Shown in pieces: positions 27,846 through 36,843 of a stretch of 64,000 nucleotides of DNA. This DNA is from an uncultured Methanoregula sp. (GTDB lineage: Archaea; Halobacteriota; Methanomicrobia; Methanomicrobiales; Methanospirillaceae), in the NCBI RefSeq assembly GCF_963677065.1, contig NZ_OY781872.1, positions 1,731,419 to 1,795,418 on the forward strand, in the 5' to 3' direction. The notes beneath the pieces are model-generated. The model did no database searches. It saw only the letters and a list, made by a program, of their open reading frames with translations, and was not told where the DNA came from. How positions within the stretch are numbered: the stretch's first letter is position 1; each line of letters begins with the position of its first letter. Position numbers and translations under genes: made by a program.

Positions 27846-28241
27846 CTATTGAGTCAAATTTCGAATTGCTTGTACTATACTTTCAGTATTCCATCCTACC
27901 ACATCATTTGCATAATTCTTTAACGAAGAAGTTCTTTCAGCCCCACGCGGCACTATTGCAAGGATTGGTTTAGAATAATTACGAGCAATTTCAATTTCTT
28001 TTTTGATTGATCCACTATATGAGGCGTAGGTTCCAACAATAAGAATTACGATTGAAGCATATTTGATTTGAGATTCTAACTGAATCCAGACATCCTTATT
28101 CGATCCTTCAATAGGATCATTCTCAGGGATTGAATAATCAAGGAAATCAAAGTAACCTCTATTTTTTAGTAAATTGATAAGATTTTCATAATCAGTTTTA
28201 TACTCCCATGAATGGCTAATGAAAATTTTTGGTTGTCTCAT
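27846..28241 (-). CDS. TIR-like domain protein (ThsB-type), copy 1
   Basis: A 131-residue single-domain protein. KIFISHSWEYK at the start, DYSIPENDPI in the middle, YASIVILIVGTYASYSGSIKKEIEIARNYSKPILAIVP afterwards follow the TIR-like fold of Thoeris ThsB proteins (PF08937 type). The likely catalytic Glu is in SIKKEIEIA. Such proteins make an ADP-ribose derivative from NAD after infection. The base composition is clearly AT-rich compared with cca. It is divergent from the caspase gene and shares its 130-base promoter region. Confidence 0.8.
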   Translation of the reverse strand: MRQPKIFISHSWEYKTDYENLINLLKNRGYFDFLDYSIPENDPIEGSNKDVWIQLESQIKYASIVILIVGTYASYSGSIKKEIEIARNYSKPILAIVPRGAERTSSLKNYANDVVGWNTESIVQAIRNLTQ

Positions 28242-28373
28242 AAAATTATTTTGGGGTCGTTTATTAATATATTTTTAGATATTAGTTTATATGTAAAAAA
28301 AAGATAATTTAAGAATAATCAATATACATTGTTAGCCCCAGTTAATAATGAATTAATTAACGAGCTGAAATTC
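28242..28373. promoter_or_regulatory. Shared promoter region between TIR 1 and the caspase gene
   Basis: A very AT-rich divergent region. For the caspase gene, TTTATATG (about 28284-28291) can serve as TATA. For TIR 1, TTTATTAATATATTTTTAG just upstream (about 28259-28278) can serve. No operator-like palindrome stands out. Confidence 0.35.
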
Positions 28374-29336
28374 ATGCACATGCGAAAAGCTCTTGTTGTC
28401 GGTATCGATTACTATGAAAATATTCAGCCCTTAAATGGATGCGTCAATGATGCTAAATCCATTAAAGAAGTCCTTGAAAGAAATGGTGATGGTACAAAAA
28501 ATTTTGAAGTTAAGTGTTTAGTATCTACAACAAAACACGATCCGGTTACAAAACGAAATTTAAAAGATGACATTACGGATTTGTTTAAAGACAACAACGA
28601 TGAAGTAGCTCTTTTTTATTTTTCAGGTCACGGGCATCTAGAGGCAACAGGGGGATACCTTGTAACTTCAGATGCAAAAGATGGAGATGATGGATTCTCA
28701 ATGAGTGAATTATTAACACTCGCAAACAATTCCCGATCAAAAAACAAAATTATTATTCTCGATTGTTGTCATTCTGGCCAAGCAGGAAATTCGACAGATA
28801 TCAGTAGTGCCGCTACATTGTATGAAGGTACCACAATATTAACCGCGTCAGGATCTAATCAATATTCTATCGAAGAAAATGGTTCTGGAGTCTTCACAAC
28901 ATTATTCGTTGATGCAATGAATGGTGCTGCTGCAAATTTAGTTGGAGAGATTACCCCTGGCAGTGTATATGCACATATTGATCAGTCTCTTGGGCCTTGG
29001 GATCAAAGACCTGTTTTTAAGACCAACATAAAAAGCTTTATTTCCCTGAGAAAAGTAGAACCGCCAATCACATACCACGAATTAAAACAGATAACTGAAT
29101 TATTTCCGACCTGTGATGAAGAATTTGCACTTGACCCTGAATTCGAACCTGAGAGTAAAAAACCTGTTAAGGAGAAGACCGCAAAATTTTCAGTTTTACA
29201 AAAATACAATAGAATTAATTTAGTCGTTCCCGTTGGTGAAGAGCATATGTATTTTGCTGCAATGAATTCAAAATCCTGCAGATTAACGAAATTGGGGAAA
29301 CATTATTGGAAATTAGTTAAGAATGAAAAGATATAA
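28374..29336 (+). CDS. Caspase-like (peptidase C14) effector protease
   Basis: A 320-residue protein. Residues 1-225 form a caspase domain: ALVVGIDYYENIQPLNGCVNDA at the start, catalytic His H86 in YFSGHGH, catalytic Cys C132 in ILDCCHSG, and the later ILTASGSNQYSIEENGSG. The last 95 residues form a separate domain (KFSVLQKYNRINLVVPVG). I start at the ATG at 28374 (weak ribosome site); an upstream TTG is less likely. TIR proteins on both sides suggest that it is the effector switched on by their nucleotide signal, as in the TIR-caspase branch of Thoeris. Confidence 0.85.
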   Translation: MHMRKALVVGIDYYENIQPLNGCVNDAKSIKEVLERNGDGTKNFEVKCLVSTTKHDPVTKRNLKDDITDLFKDNNDEVALFYFSGHGHLEATGGYLVTSDAKDGDDGFSMSELLTLANNSRSKNKIIILDCCHSGQAGNSTDISSAATLYEGTTILTASGSNQYSIEENGSGVFTTLFVDAMNGAAANLVGEITPGSVYAHIDQSLGPWDQRPVFKTNIKSFISLRKVEPPITYHELKQITELFPTCDEEFALDPEFEPESKKPVKEKTAKFSVLQKYNRINLVVPVGEEHMYFAAMNSKSCRLTKLGKHYWKLVKNEKI

Positions 29337-29351
29337 TAGATTATTTTTAAA

Positions 29352-29843
29352 TTAGGTTTTTTTGTCTAATTCTTCTTGTATTTTTTCAAGATCCCATGGA
29401 ATAACTTTGTCTTTGTGTTCAACCATCGATTTGGGAACTTTGTGATTTTCATCTTTATAAATTCTCATTCCGATTACTGGGACACCTAATTCATGGGCTT
29501 TATTAATCTCCCACTCCACGGCTTCCCTTTCATGAGTATGTTCACCGATTGCGACGATAATAATATCACTTTTTTTAATTCTTTCAGTACATTGTCTTTT
29601 CCATTCTTCATCAAAAGGCTCTTTCACAGAACGATCATCAAATTCTAGTTGTTCAGAATTTTTTGCCTGATGACGGAGAAGATTGACTTGTGCTTCATCA
29701 TCTATATGAAAACTAATGAATACCTTGGGTTTTTTTGTTGAATAATCCTTTATTGATTTTTGAGGTTTAGTGTCAGATCGCTCAACCGGGATATTTCGCT
29801 TATCTGCAAAGACTTTTCGGTTTAATCGAAGACCTCCCCCCAT
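29352..29843 (-). CDS. TIR-like domain protein (ThsB-type), copy 2
   Basis: A 163-residue protein. About 37 basic residues precede the domain. Then PKVFISFHIDDEAQVNLL, KSDIIIVAIGEHTHEREAVEWEINKAHELGVPVIGMRIY follow the TIR-like ThsB pattern, with the probable catalytic Glu in VEWEINKA. It differs strongly from TIR 1, so the two are not a recent duplication. The start codon directly follows the stop of the TGT-like gene (TAAATG), so both are translated from one message. Confidence 0.8.
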   Translation of the reverse strand: MGGGLRLNRKVFADKRNIPVERSDTKPQKSIKDYSTKKPKVFISFHIDDEAQVNLLRHQAKNSEQLEFDDRSVKEPFDEEWKRQCTERIKKSDIIIVAIGEHTHEREAVEWEINKAHELGVPVIGMRIYKDENHKVPKSMVEHKDKVIPWDLEKIQEELDKKT

Positions 29844-30836
29844 TTAATTCACCTCAGTTTGATTCTTTTCTTCAAACGAACGAACCAAAATTTTTTCATT
29901 GATGTTTACATGCTCTGTTCCAAACAAGTTACAATAATATGACAAATCTTTCAGAGTGATTCTTGAATCCTCTACTTGATCCACATCATTTTTAATTCTC
30001 CGAAGTATGTTCATGATGTCTTTTCTAGTTATTTTTTGACGCATGGTTGGATCAATATTTTCATTAAAAATTTTTTTCCCAAAATAAGCATTTACAAAAT
30101 GACTTTGAGTAATATACCCATCTGCAAAATTGAACAATTGTAACGATGACATTGAACCGACACCGTAAACAAGAAACACCGGAACTTTTTGTCGTATAAC
30201 CTGTGCAAAATAAATTGCGCGATCTGTAACCCACGCAGGCCCCCTTCTTAAATAGTCACTTGCATGAAATGTAAACTGAGTTACTCCCAAGTCTAACAAA
30301 GCATGCGTATGATCTCCATTTTGCTGGCAAGTACATCCTTTAACTAAACCAATAGGTGAATATTCCGGGCATAGGCGAATCAGTCGTTCAGATTCGTGAA
30401 TCATTCGATTTATCTCTCTTGATGAACGTGCATATTCTCCAAGATAGGTTTCACCATCCGGAGTAATATAATAATCAGGGCTTAGTGTTTCAATCATCCT
30501 TGCATAATCCTCTGGTAAAAAATTCGATAAAGTATAATCAGGCATTATCGATGACAAAATAACAGTACCCGGATACCCAATAAAATTGTGAATTCCACCA
30601 GATTTAGAGATTTGATCAAAAATCTTGTTTGTCCTTTTACCATTCTTTGATAGCAAATGTTGAGCTTTTATAACAATACCTTGACAGTCTACATCTAACC
30701 ACGGGGAATGTGTGTCTGGCTCATCCAACTTTATTATAGGGTATAGTGTTTTTTCCTGTGAGATCGCTGAGAGTAAAAAAGGTGATTCTTGTGTTTTATT
30801 TTTTGTATGATTATTGTGTTTAAAATTTTTTGACAT
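29844..30836 (-). CDS. tRNA-guanine-transglycosylase-like (TGT-fold) protein
   Basis: A 330-residue protein. Several TGT-type blocks appear in order: GIVIKAQHLL and GIHNFIGYPGTVILSS (53-96, where archaeal TGT has I-T-N-A-Y and G-L-H-x-F-L-G-F-D-G-x-I-x-T-D-S-G), an R-x2-E-I block (near 140), PIGLVKGC (161-168, for V-Q-G), and FLVYGVGS (221-228, for the G-V-G strand). The nucleophile-region Asp of the DSG motif is replaced (SS). The C-terminal PUA domain of archaeal TGT is absent. DpdA-like DNA-modifying relatives are the closest functional idea. A longer start at 30968 exists but the TATA (about 30876-30884) favours 30836. Confidence 0.65.
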   Translation of the reverse strand: MSKNFKHNNHTKNKTQESPFLLSAISQEKTLYPIIKLDEPDTHSPWLDVDCQGIVIKAQHLLSKNGKRTNKIFDQISKSGGIHNFIGYPGTVILSSIMPDYTLSNFLPEDYARMIETLSPDYYITPDGETYLGEYARSSREINRMIHESERLIRLCPEYSPIGLVKGCTCQQNGDHTHALLDLGVTQFTFHASDYLRRGPAWVTDRAIYFAQVIRQKVPVFLVYGVGSMSSLQLFNFADGYITQSHFVNAYFGKKIFNENIDPTMRQKITRKDIMNILRRIKNDVDQVEDSRITLKDLSYYCNLFGTEHVNINEKILVRSFEEKNQTEVN

Positions 30837-31016
30837 TGTTGGAAGTAATAGTTTGAATGTTTTGCTATATGGCAGATATATATCTATTGTTAATAATATA
30901 TTCTTGGGCAGGGTGAAAGTGATTATTGGTGCTAATTTATATCGAAATTGTATTATCTCATCCTGCATTTCTATAGATTCCTATCAATTAAAATGCTTTA
31001 TATGGTAATCTGAATT

Positions 31017-31062
31017 CAAAACGATTGATTGTTTTGTAATCAAACTGATAACAATCGTTTTG
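31017..31062. repeat. 11-bp perfect inverted repeat
   Basis: CAAAACGATTG (31017-31027) and CAATCGTTTTG (31052-31062) are perfect complements with a 24-base spacer. It lies upstream of the TGT-like/TIR 2 unit and could be a regulatory site, or a mobile-element end at the composition border. Confidence 0.55.
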
Positions 31063-31165
31063 CGATTTTCTCCCATCCTCGCTCTGTTCGGAGTCACTCG
31101 GCCACCACATCGGGGCCCTCGCTGGGTAACGGCCCATACGGATATATCGTACAGGTAAGTGAGTA

Positions 31166-31192
31166 GCGCAAAAGTCGGCAGACCTTTTGCGC
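31166..31192. terminator. 9-bp hairpin GCGCAAAAG/CTTTTGCGC
   Basis: GCGCAAAAG at 31166-31174 pairs with CTTTTGCGC about 9 bases on. The string CGCAAAAGTCGGC inside it occurs again at 32151-32163. It might be a terminator or a repeat end; the role is not proven. Confidence 0.35.
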
Positions 31193-31393
31193 GTTGGCCT
31201 CACAAATTTTATTTTTGTTTTTAAATCCGGAAAAAACCCGATAATAATTTCCGAAAAAAAGTTCACAAAAGATCTCAAAGTCCAACCGCCCCCATCCTCT
31301 CAAAATATATACATCCATTAAAATATCAAAAAGTACATCAAAAGAGGAGTTGCTCCAAATCTCAGAAAAAAAACTACCCCAGGAGGTTCCCGG

Positions 31394-31960
31394 ATGTCCC
31401 GCGGCCGGTTCCCGGTAAAGGCCCTCGAAGCCGCGATGGATATTGCGGTGAAGCGGGGGCTTGTCCGGATGTATGAACGCGGGCCGGGCAGCATCGCCAC
31501 GTTTGCGATCGTTCGCCCGGGGCGGCTTGCCGAAGTCCGGATCAAGCGGTTGCGGAGAATTGGCTGCACGAAAGAGGATCTCGATCGCGATGCGGCATAT
31601 GAGATTGGGGGCCTGAAGATGTACCCGTCCTGCCCGGAGATCTCCCGCGAACTCTGGGGAGTATCGCAGGATTATTTCATCCGGTTCTTCCGGATCCTGG
31701 ACAACGGGGTCATCGAACTCGGGAGCGATGGAGAACCGTTGCCGGCCGGTAACGTGGTACGACCCGACCAGGTCCCGGGGCCGGTGAGGTACCTCCGGCG
31801 CCGGAGGAGGGAGCTGACCGGGAAGGCAAAGATGCGGAAGCCCGGCCCACTGGAGGAGATACCTTCGACTAAGGAGATCCTCCTCACGAAAGGGGTGCAG
31901 TCTCCGACGGAGATAGATCCTCATGGAGTACCCCCGCCCCCAGAACAACCTCTTCTTTAA
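31394..31960 (+). CDS. Hypothetical protein
   Basis: A 188-residue protein with a strong ribosome site (CAGGAGG) 10 bases before the ATG and a TATA-like element (CAAAATATATAC near 31296). Composition returns to the GC-rich host type. It has the order RGRFPVKALEAAMDIAVKRGLVR, FAIVRPGRLAEVRIKR, ELWGVSQDYFIRFFRI and a basic Pro-rich tail. The strand FAIVRPGRLAEVRIKR could belong to a nuclease-type fold, but I recognise no family. Confidence 0.6.
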   Translation: MSRGRFPVKALEAAMDIAVKRGLVRMYERGPGSIATFAIVRPGRLAEVRIKRLRRIGCTKEDLDRDAAYEIGGLKMYPSCPEISRELWGVSQDYFIRFFRILDNGVIELGSDGEPLPAGNVVRPDQVPGPVRYLRRRRRELTGKAKMRKPGPLEEIPSTKEILLTKGVQSPTEIDPHGVPPPPEQPLL

Positions 31961-32388
31961 ATCGGGCGTATTTCTCCAATCGGGGGCTAATTTGACCTCA
32001 TTTGTTCCGACTAATTTTTCATGTGAACCGCGAAATTGACGTATTCGACCGGATCACCTGACATAAACTTTCAAAAACGCCCGGTTTTTCCTCCGATTTG
32101 AGTAGATTTACGACGGAGGCTAAAATTGCGCTAACAGGCCCCTAACAGATCGCAAAAGTCGGCTGTGATCGGGCTGCAGGTGGTGTATTCCGGCCCCCGG
32201 ATCGATGGATCCGGGGCCCGCGGGTCGATGATGCAGACTCGGATTCAGCTGATAATTCCGGAGAATTTCCATGAGTGTAAATCCCCCCCGCTGGTGCGGG
32301 AGTCGGCCGGGGGGGTCACGCTCCTTATCACGAGTAAGAGAAAAAGAATAATCCGGAAAAACCGGATTCCCGCAGAGCAAAAAAAAGA
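31961..32388. other. Gap with hairpins before the glutamate synthase operon end
   Basis: No gene is convincing. Two strong stems occur: GGCCCCCGGATC / GGATCCGGGGCC (about 32192-32220) and CCCCCCG / CGGGGGGG (about 32283-32318), plus CCGGAAAAACCGG (about 32352-32365), which may end transcription of the flanking genes. GGGCGTATTTCT at 31965-31976 recurs near 43496. Confidence 0.4.
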
Positions 32389-33420
32389 TTACTTCTTTGA
32401 GTTCTTCTTGATCTTTGCCGATGCAAGTTTCTCGATTGCCTTTGTATCCGGCTCGCCCGCAAGAGCGAGCTTCTTGTTCTGCACCGCACTGTCGACAAAC
32501 CCCTTGCCGGTATCGGTACGGATGATGAGCGTGGTTGAGCCGGCCGGGCTGCCGATTGCGCCGGCCGAGACGTCCGCCAATACGGAGGTGAGATCCGTGC
32601 AGTAATGGCAGCCTTTCCGGATGCAGGTCTCCAGCTCCGCGAGCGGGACTACCTGCGTACTGCCATCGGTCTTCAGGATCTCCAGTTTTCCCTTCACGTC
32701 CAGCTTGCGGATCTCGTGGGGCTCCAGTTTGTAATGCGACCGGAGTTTTCCGTCAACGAGTGCCTTGTAATCGAAGGTCTCGGTGCAGAAGAGACCCAGG
32801 ACCAACCGGATCGATTTTGCGTACGGCTTCAGGAGATCATGGTCGCTCTCCCGCATCCGGGCCATGGCCTGGACTACGCAGGGGACCCCGATGACCGCGA
32901 TCCTCCGGAACTTGCGCTCGATAACCGCTTCCTTGAGGGCAGCGAGGAGTGGCACCCACCAGCTGTACCGGCTGCCGGCCTGCTGCACGAGCACATCGGA
33001 CTTCGTGATGATGACCGAAGAAGGCTGCATGGTCCAGCGGTCTTCGGTAACGGTAACGACAGCATCGATGAGGCCCTCGTCGAGCGCATTTGCGAGGATT
33101 GCCGTGACCGCCCCGCCGCTCTGCCGGTGGGGGATCTCGAACGTGGCTTTGGCAGAGACGAGTTCGAGATACTTCCCGAGCGTCTCGGCAGGCTGGTCGC
33201 CGATGCGGGGGCAGACCGCATAACACGCCCCGCAGAGCACCCCGTCCGTTGCCTGCTTGCAGTACCCGTTGCTCTTCGGGCTTGTCACCATCTCTCCCTC
33301 TTCAAACGAGATGGCATCGGCCGGGCAGACGGCCACACAGGCACCGCAGCCCGAGCATCTGCCGGTATCCCAGACTTCGGCTTTCAAATCCAGATAACTT
33401 TTTTGTGCCATTGCTCTCAC
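32389..33420 (-). CDS. F420-dependent oxidoreductase subunit (FrhB/FdhB family)
   Basis: A 343-residue protein. Two ferredoxin-type cysteine motifs (CSGCGACVAVCPADA and CGACYAVCP) precede the FrhB/FdhB C-terminal domain (PHRQSGGAVTAILANAL, then AVIGVPCVVQAM, then GLFCTETFDY, then CIRKGCHYCTDLTS), which binds FAD and F420 in the family. It ends with a Lys-rich tail. It is coupled to the glutamate synthase genes (start overlaps by 4 bases), and so probably brings electrons from reduced F420 to the glutamate synthase. Confidence 0.85.
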   Translation of the reverse strand: MRAMAQKSYLDLKAEVWDTGRCSGCGACVAVCPADAISFEEGEMVTSPKSNGYCKQATDGVLCGACYAVCPRIGDQPAETLGKYLELVSAKATFEIPHRQSGGAVTAILANALDEGLIDAVVTVTEDRWTMQPSSVIITKSDVLVQQAGSRYSWWVPLLAALKEAVIERKFRRIAVIGVPCVVQAMARMRESDHDLLKPYAKSIRLVLGLFCTETFDYKALVDGKLRSHYKLEPHEIRKLDVKGKLEILKTDGSTQVVPLAELETCIRKGCHYCTDLTSVLADVSAGAIGSPAGSTTLIIRTDTGKGFVDSAVQNKKLALAGEPDTKAIEKLASAKIKKNSKK

Positions 33421-34163
33421 TCCAGGGTATATTTGCTTGCAAACGGCCGTGCGCTGATTGCCGCAATCCGCGTATAGTCGGCTGCCACCAGGGGGCCCGC
33501 ATCGATCCCGAACGTTTTTGCGAAATCCTCGATGATCGGGCGGATCATCGCTCTCTCGTCTTCGGTGACCGGTGCCTGCTTCGTCCCGTTCCCGAGACAG
33601 AGCTTGTCAACCGGGCCCCGCACAAAGATCTCGCCGCCGTGGATCCCGCTTCCCACGCCCTGTTCCGAGATCGGCTTCGTGTCTCCCAGGCCGAGCACAA
33701 TGACCAGGCCGCCTGCCATGGATTCGCCCAGGAATGCCCGGGCGCTGCCGCCGACGACAAGGATGGGGCGTTTCTCCATGTACTTCTTCATGTGGATGCC
33801 GCCCCGGTACCCGATGTTGTCCCGGACATAGACCCTGCCGCCCCGCATGCTGTGGGCTACGGCATCGCCGGCACTGCCATGGATTATTACTTTGCCCTTG
33901 TCCATGGTGTTGCCGGGAGCATGATCCGCATTGCCGTTGACGATGATGGTCGGACCGCTCATGAACATCCCGAGATCCCCACCCGGCACGCCGTTTACGG
34001 TTATCGTGACATCGTCGCCCCGGAGACCGTCCCCGATAAATCTCTGTCCAAGGACATTGTTGAGGACAATCTCTTTTGTCCCTTCGTCTACGGCCTTCCT
34101 GATCTGCTGGTTCAGCGGCGTATAATGGATGTCTTTTGCATCGATCGTGAGCGTCTTCATCAT
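33417..34163 (-). CDS. Glutamate synthase, GXGXG (alpha C-terminal) subunit
   Basis: A 248-residue beta-helix protein of the GXGXG type: repeats such as GDDVTITVNGVPGGDLGMFM, GNADHAPGNTMDKGKVIIHG and MRGGRVYVRDNIGYRGG. In normal glutamate synthase it is the last domain of the large subunit and links the two active sites. Here it is a separate gene. Its ATG overlaps the stop of the FMN subunit gene by one base (TGATG). Confidence 0.9.
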   Translation of the reverse strand: MMKTLTIDAKDIHYTPLNQQIRKAVDEGTKEIVLNNVLGQRFIGDGLRGDDVTITVNGVPGGDLGMFMSGPTIIVNGNADHAPGNTMDKGKVIIHGSAGDAVAHSMRGGRVYVRDNIGYRGGIHMKKYMEKRPILVVGGSARAFLGESMAGGLVIVLGLGDTKPISEQGVGSGIHGGEIFVRGPVDKLCLGNGTKQAPVTEDERAMIRPIIEDFAKTFGIDAGPLVAADYTRIAAISARPFASKYTLE

Positions 34164-35674
34164 CAGGCCCCCACGGTCTTCACATCAAGGACATTCAGGA
34201 TGCCCTCGTCCAGCATGTAGCCCCTGAGCCGGTCGCGGTTGCCCCGCAGGCTCTCGATGCTGTTGATACCCGCTGCTCCCATCAGTTCGGCAAGTTCCAG
34301 GGTCCAGCCATGGATCAGGTTCTCGACCTGCACCGCGTTGGTCTCGGGATCGAGCCGCTTTGTCAGTTCGGGTTTCTGGGTGGCGATGCCCCAGGCGCAC
34401 GTGCCCCGGTTGCAGGTTCCGCAGACCCGGCAGCCCATGGCAACGAGCGCCGACGTACCGATGTAGACGGCATCGGCCCCGAGACAGATGATCTTTGCCA
34501 CATCTGCACTCTGCCGGATACCGCCGCTTGCAATCACGGAGACTTCGTTCCGGATCCCCTGCTGGCGCAGCTTTGCATCAACGCTCGCGATGGCCGCTTC
34601 TATCGGGATGCCGACATGGTCGCGGAAGACCACGGGTGCCGAGCCGGTTCCTCCCCGGAATCCGTCGACGACAACGGCGTCTGCCCCCGAGCGGGCTATC
34701 CCCGCGGCAATGGCAGCGGAGTTGTGGACGGCTGCGATCTTGACAAAGACCGGCTTCTTCCATTCGGTTGCTTCCTTGAGCCCGTGGACCAGCTGCTTGA
34801 GATCCTCGATGCTGTAGATATCATGGTGGGGAGCCGGGCTGATCGCATCGCTGCCCTCCGGGATCATGCGGGTGCAGGCGACATCGGCACAGACTTTCTC
34901 GCCCGGCAGGTGGCCCCCGATACCCGGTTTTGCGCCCTGGCCGATCTTGATCTCGATTGCGGCGCCTCGTTCGAGATAATCGATGTCAACGCCGAACCTT
35001 CCCGAGGCTACCTGGACTATCATATTCTTCTGGTACGGGTAGAGCGACTGGTGAAGCCCGCCCTCCCCCGTGCCCATGAACGTGCCGAGCCGGTGGACGG
35101 CTCTCGCCATGGCCTGCTGGGCCGGCAGGCTGATCGCCCCGTAACTCATGTGCCCGATCATGATCGGGGTCTCGATCTGGAGGTTGGGCGAGAGTTTTGT
35201 TAAGAGCTCGACATCGTTACCGGGCTGCTCCCTGAGGGAGAGGGACGACGGCTTCTTGCCGATATAGGTGCGCAGCTCCATGGGTTCCCGCAGGGGGTCG
35301 ATGCTCGGGTTGGTTACCTGGCAGGCATCGAGAACGAGGCGGTCGAAGATGATCGGCCAGGGAAGGGCATTGCCCATACCCCCGGAGATGATCTTGCCGG
35401 TCTTTGCCTGGTTGAAGACAGCTTCCCGGATCTCGCGGGTCCAGACCGGGTGGCTCCGGTAATCGCCCGGCTTCTCTTCGATCTCGATCGCATCCCTCGG
35501 GCAGAACGCGAGACACCGGTGGCAGGCAACGCAGTTGCGCGAATTGATCCGGATCCTGCCCGCCTCCCTGCGGTACACACCATACGAACAGTTCTCGATG
35601 CAGCGGCCGCAGTCCATGCACCGGTCGGGATCGATCGTGACCCGGAACTTCAAAGGCGTGCTCCCGATGCTCAT
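34163..35674 (-). CDS. Glutamate synthase, ferredoxin + FMN-binding subunit
   Basis: A 503-residue protein. The N-terminus holds two 4Fe-4S motifs ([11 protein letters not shown] and [11 protein letters not shown]), and then follows the FMN barrel of glutamate synthase: [64 protein letters not shown] near the end is the 3Fe-4S site. The start at 35674 overlaps the stop of the amidotransferase gene by 4 bases (ATGA). This subunit reduces the imine from 2-oxoglutarate and ammonia to glutamate. Confidence 0.92.
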   Translation of the reverse strand: MSIGSTPLKFRVTIDPDRCMDCGRCIENCSYGVYRREAGRIRINSRNCVACHRCLAFCPRDAIEIEEKPGDYRSHPVWTREIREAVFNQAKTGKIISGGMGNALPWPIIFDRLVLDACQVTNPSIDPLREPMELRTYIGKKPSSLSLREQPGNDVELLTKLSPNLQIETPIMIGHMSYGAISLPAQQAMARAVHRLGTFMGTGEGGLHQSLYPYQKNMIVQVASGRFGVDIDYLERGAAIEIKIGQGAKPGIGGHLPGEKVCADVACTRMIPEGSDAISPAPHHDIYSIEDLKQLVHGLKEATEWKKPVFVKIAAVHNSAAIAAGIARSGADAVVVDGFRGGTGSAPVVFRDHVGIPIEAAIASVDAKLRQQGIRNEVSVIASGGIRQSADVAKIICLGADAVYIGTSALVAMGCRVCGTCNRGTCAWGIATQKPELTKRLDPETNAVQVENLIHGWTLELAELMGAAGINSIESLRGNRDRLRGYMLDEGILNVLDVKTVGA

Positions 35675-36723
35675 GAGTACACCCTCCCGATGACCGGTTC
35701 GCCGGCCTTGGGCATCGTGATGTTGCCGACATCCGGATCGATTCTCCGGATTGCCGCTTCCTCGCTTGAGATGAAGAGGCGATCGCCGCTTTCGCCCGAG
35801 ACGAGTGGGCGGAGCTTGATCCGGTCCGTGAAGCCGACCAGCGAGTTCTCGTTTGCCACGCAGATGGCAAAGGGGCCGTTCATGAGGGCGGGGCCGTAGG
35901 TCAGGCGTATTGCCCGGTTCAGTTCCTGCTCCTTTGGCGGCATCCGGTCGATCTCGTCCCAGAACGGGGGAGCGAGTGCCCGGACTGCCATCTTCTCGGA
36001 GAGCCCGTGCTTTCTGACGAGCAGGTCGACAAGGTATGCAACGACTTCCGTGTCGGTGTACATCGTGCACTTGTACCCGTAGCTCTCGATGTAGCGCCTG
36101 TTGGTGCCGTAGGACGTGATCTCCCCGTTGTGCACAACGCTCCAGTTTAAGAGGTTGAACGGGTGGGCCCCGCCCCACCAGCCGGAAGTGTTGGTCGGGT
36201 ACCGGTTGTGGGCAAGCCAGAGGTAGCCTTTATAATCCTGGATCCGGTAGAAGTTCGCAACATCCTCCGGCCAGCCAGCGGCCTTGAAGACCCCGAGATT
36301 TTTTCCTGACGAGAATATGAGGGCGCCGTTTCTCTCGCTGTTGACCTTCATCACGAGGTGGGTGACGATATCTTCATCGGGTGTGGTACTCTTGGGCATC
36401 AGGCTGCGGTCGGGCCGGAAGAAATAACGCCAGGGTGTGTGGACTTTCCGTATATTGGGCTGCTCATAGGTCTTGATCTGTTCATCGTGAACGATCGTTC
36501 CCCATTTCTCCAGCAGGTTATCGAGCGGGGTCTTGTTCTCCCTAATATTGTCGAAAAAGACGTGAAGGGCATAGTAGTCCTTGTAATCAGGATAAATTCC
36601 GTACGCGACGTACCCGGCGCCCTCCCCGCTCCCGCGTTCGTCCATGGAGGCAAGTGCCTCTTTTATCTTGGAGCCATCCATGCACCGGCGGCTCCGGTCA
36701 ATTACACCAATTATACCACACAT
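35671..36723 (-). CDS. Glutamate synthase, class II glutamine amidotransferase subunit
   Basis: A 350-residue Ntn-type amidotransferase that starts MCGIIGVID, so Cys2 is the nucleophile after Met removal. Later [22 protein letters not shown] and [15 protein letters not shown] are the class II signature. It frees ammonia from glutamine for the FMN subunit. It opens the four-gene operon and is divergent from glnA across a 120-base region holding an NrpR-type operator. Confidence 0.92.
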   Translation of the reverse strand: MCGIIGVIDRSRRCMDGSKIKEALASMDERGSGEGAGYVAYGIYPDYKDYYALHVFFDNIRENKTPLDNLLEKWGTIVHDEQIKTYEQPNIRKVHTPWRYFFRPDRSLMPKSTTPDEDIVTHLVMKVNSERNGALIFSSGKNLGVFKAAGWPEDVANFYRIQDYKGYLWLAHNRYPTNTSGWWGGAHPFNLLNWSVVHNGEITSYGTNRRYIESYGYKCTMYTDTEVVAYLVDLLVRKHGLSEKMAVRALAPPFWDEIDRMPPKEQELNRAIRLTYGPALMNGPFAICVANENSLVGFTDRIKLRPLVSGESGDRLFISSEEAAIRRIDPDVGNITMPKAGEPVIGRVYS

Positions 36724-36843
36724 ATTATCACAGAGAACGTTGATCCATTAGAGTAAGCATTTCTTGAAATTGAATGTGAGCATTCGCTCAATAATGTAAG
36801 TAAAATAAATATAAATACGATTGGGTGGAATCTTTCTTCCATT
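36724..36843. promoter_or_regulatory. Divergent promoter region of glutamate synthase and glnA
   Basis: An AT-rich core (AAAATAAATATAAATA, near 36802-36817) can act as TATA in both directions. A 14-base near-palindrome GAATGTGAGCATTC lies at 36772-36785. Both units are nitrogen-assimilation genes, so shared control is likely. Confidence 0.6.
36827..36840. promoter_or_regulatory. NrpR-type operator before glnA
   Basis: The sequence GGAA-TCTTTC-TTCC matches the GGAA-N6-TTCC NrpR operator described in Methanococcus. It lies about 15 bases downstream of the TATA box, at the expected start of transcription, where a bound repressor would block glnA in high nitrogen. Confidence 0.75.

Larger units (their letters stand above)
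30837..31393. other. AT-rich to mixed gap between the TGT-like gene and the next ORF
   Basis: Holds the promoter of the TGT-like/TIR 2 unit (ATATATAT near 30878), an 11-bp inverted repeat and a 9-bp hairpin, listed separately. Base composition changes near 31080 from strongly AT-rich to mixed. The open frames here have no recognisable sequence. Confidence 0.5.

Noticed and set aside
29352..29843. TIR 2 as a recent duplicate of TIR 1
   Set aside because: Only short motifs match, length and N-terminus differ, so they are distinct family members.
31094..31948. Long minus-strand open frame overlapping the 31394 gene
   Set aside because: It is antisense to a gene with a strong ribosome site and contains no recognisable domain.
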